In this document: piece after piece, positions 7,203 through 8,198 of the stretch | How the letters are laid out: each line of letters starts with the position of its first letter | Position numbering within the stretch: position 1 is the stretch's first letter | DNA from: Alistipes sp. | GTDB lineage: Bacteria; Bacteroidota; Bacteroidia; Bacteroidales; Rikenellaceae | DNA length: 8,198 nt | Assembly: GCA_009774895.1 (NCBI GenBank) | Contig: VSOO01000060.1 | Span: 1-8,198, forward strand | Direction: 5' to 3' | Notes under the pieces: model-generated | Databases searched by the model: none | What the model was told of the DNA's origin: nothing | What the model saw: only the letters and a program-made list of their open reading frames with translations | Translations under genes and position numbers: made by a program

Positions 7203-8198
7203 ATGGCACGTACGATCGTAGAAAAACTCCGCCGCATCGACGCCGGGGCGCCCGAGGCGCTCCCCGAGCTGCTGCCGCACGACCCCGCGGTGCGGCTGGT
7301 GCGGGTCTTCGTCGAGGGATACGAGGATGTGGCGTTCTGGCGCGGCATCTTCGACCACTTCCGCAACCCCTACCTGCGGTTCGAGATCTCGGTGCCCACG
7401 CGTCCCGACCTTCCGAAGGGCAAGAAGGTGCTGCTGAGCATGATCCCCGAATCGTCGGAGGAGCTGCTGCTGTGCGTCGATTCCGACTTCGACTACCTGT
7501 TCGGCGACCGAACGCCCCAGTCGCGCGAGGTGAACGGCACGCAGCACATGTTCCACACCTATGCGTACGCCACCGAGAACTTCCTCTGCTGGGCTCCGTC
7601 GCTGCACAACGTCTGCGTGAAGGCCACCAAGAACGACGCGCGCATCTTCGACTTCGTGGAGTTCATGGACCGCTACTCCGAGACGATCTACCCGCTCTTC
7701 CTGTGGTATGCCTTTTCGGCGTACAGCGCCACCGAGGCGGCTTTTCCGCTCGCCGAGTTCAAGGCCGCGGTGCGCCTGGGCTACCTCGACATACGCAACA
7801 ACGGCGCCGAAACCATCGCCTGGCTCGCGCGCAATACGGCCAAGCGCGAACAGCTGCTCCGCCGCCGCTTCCCCCACATGATCGAGCCGATGAAGGAGTT
7901 CGAGCAGCAGCTCCTGCGGCGCGGCGTGACGCCCCGCACCACCTACCTCTACATGCACGGCCACACGCTCATGGACTGCGTGGTGCTCGTGGCGCTGAAC
8001 GCCGTGTGCGAGAAGCTGCGCCAGATGGCCGTGGCGCGCATCAACGCCTCGCGCAAGGAGGGCGTGGCCCTGCGCAACGAGATGGCCAACTACACCAATT
8101 CGCTGCGCTCGATCCGCGACGTTCTGCTCGACAACGAGATCTACACCTCCTGTCCGCTCTACAAGCGGCTCGGCCGCGACATCGGCAAGTACCTCCTG
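7203..8198 (+). CDS. DUF4435/TOPRIM-like protein, partial at window end
   Basis: An ATG at 7203 opens 332 codons without a stop; the frame runs off the right edge, so the C-terminus is missing. The N-terminal half carries the TOPRIM-type signature: VFVEGYEDVAFW (35-46, acidic Glu38 with Asp42) and LLLCVDSDFDYLFG (Asp93-x-Asp95), corresponding to the conserved Glu and DxD of OLD-like TOPRIM folds. This is the arrangement described for DUF4435, which includes the AriB effector of the PARIS anti-phage system. The rest (about 140-332) is predicted mostly helical by eye, with Tyr/Leu-rich helices and a charged segment near 290-310; no further motif is recognised. In AriB the TOPRIM centre supports nuclease activity, but activity here is inference. 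No ATPase partner is visible to its left, where the neighbour is the divergent yciH gene. Base composition and codon use match the surrounding genes, giving no sign of recent transfer. Confidence 0.8.
   Translation, partial: MARTIVEKLRRIDAGAPEALPELLPHDPAVRLVRVFVEGYEDVAFWRGIFDHFRNPYLRFEISVPTRPDLPKGKKVLLSMIPESSEELLLCVDSDFDYLFGDRTPQSREVNGTQHMFHTYAYATENFLCWAPSLHNVCVKATKNDARIFDFVEFMDRYSETIYPLFLWYAFSAYSATEAAFPLAEFKAAVRLGYLDIRNNGAETIAWLARNTAKREQLLRRRFPHMIEPMKEFEQQLLRRGVTPRTTYLYMHGHTLMDCVVLVALNAVCEKLRQMAVARINASRKEGVALRNEMANYTNSLRSIRDVLLDNEIYTSCPLYKRLGRDIGKYLL

Noticed and set aside
4854..7964. A 1036-codon open frame on the minus strand spanning yciH, the surface-protein gene and the antisense of the DUF4435 gene
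   Set aside because: The translation is dominated by Arg, Gly, Pro, Ala and His without domain signatures, and it conflicts with well-supported genes in other frames. Long open shadows are expected at this GC content.

Overview
The window looks like chromosomal DNA from a high-GC member of the Bacteroidota, most plausibly Alistipes or a close Rikenellaceae relative. Three things point there. Promoter-like sites match the Bacteroidota -7 element TAnnTTTG. Start codons mostly lack Shine-Dalgarno sequences and are preceded by A/T-rich stretches. The proteins have Bacteroidota-type architecture, especially a very large periplasmic/outer-membrane protein ending in Phe. The genus is an inference from base composition and protein style; the phylum call is firmer.

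Layout. Positions 1-115 are intergenic, with a strong hairpin that is the likely terminator of the leftward gene. Four loci then read leftward (minus strand). From upstream to downstream they are: a YciH/SUI1 translation-factor homologue (6770-7114); a large surface protein with a signal peptide, an HExxH metallopeptidase-like domain, a beta-propeller-like region and a C-terminal beta-barrel (3824-6763), split by an in-frame TGA; a class A penicillin-binding protein 1A (1365-3779) with its own promoter; and aspartate-semialdehyde dehydrogenase, asd (116-1108). A 256-base gap with degenerate GC-rich repeats separates the penicillin-binding protein from asd. Rightward from 7203 runs a DUF4435/TOPRIM-type protein that is still open at the window edge.

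Function. asd makes the semialdehyde that feeds lysine, diaminopimelate, threonine and methionine synthesis, and diaminopimelate is the cross-linking residue of the peptidoglycan built by the neighbouring PBP1A, so these two genes are thematically linked. The yciH homologue and the surface-protein gene are separated by six bases and are probably co-transcribed. The 88-base gap between yciH and the DUF4435 gene holds two back-to-back promoter-like elements that are too close for simultaneous use. The rightward one would give an almost leaderless mRNA.

The points most worth a second look are the single in-frame TGA in an otherwise intact 980-codon frame, the lone DUF4435 protein (the family that includes the AriB effector of PARIS defence), and the repeat-bearing gap. 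I see no tRNA, rRNA, CRISPR array, insertion sequence or integrase. Very long open frames on the strand opposite each real gene are GC-driven shadows and are not annotated.
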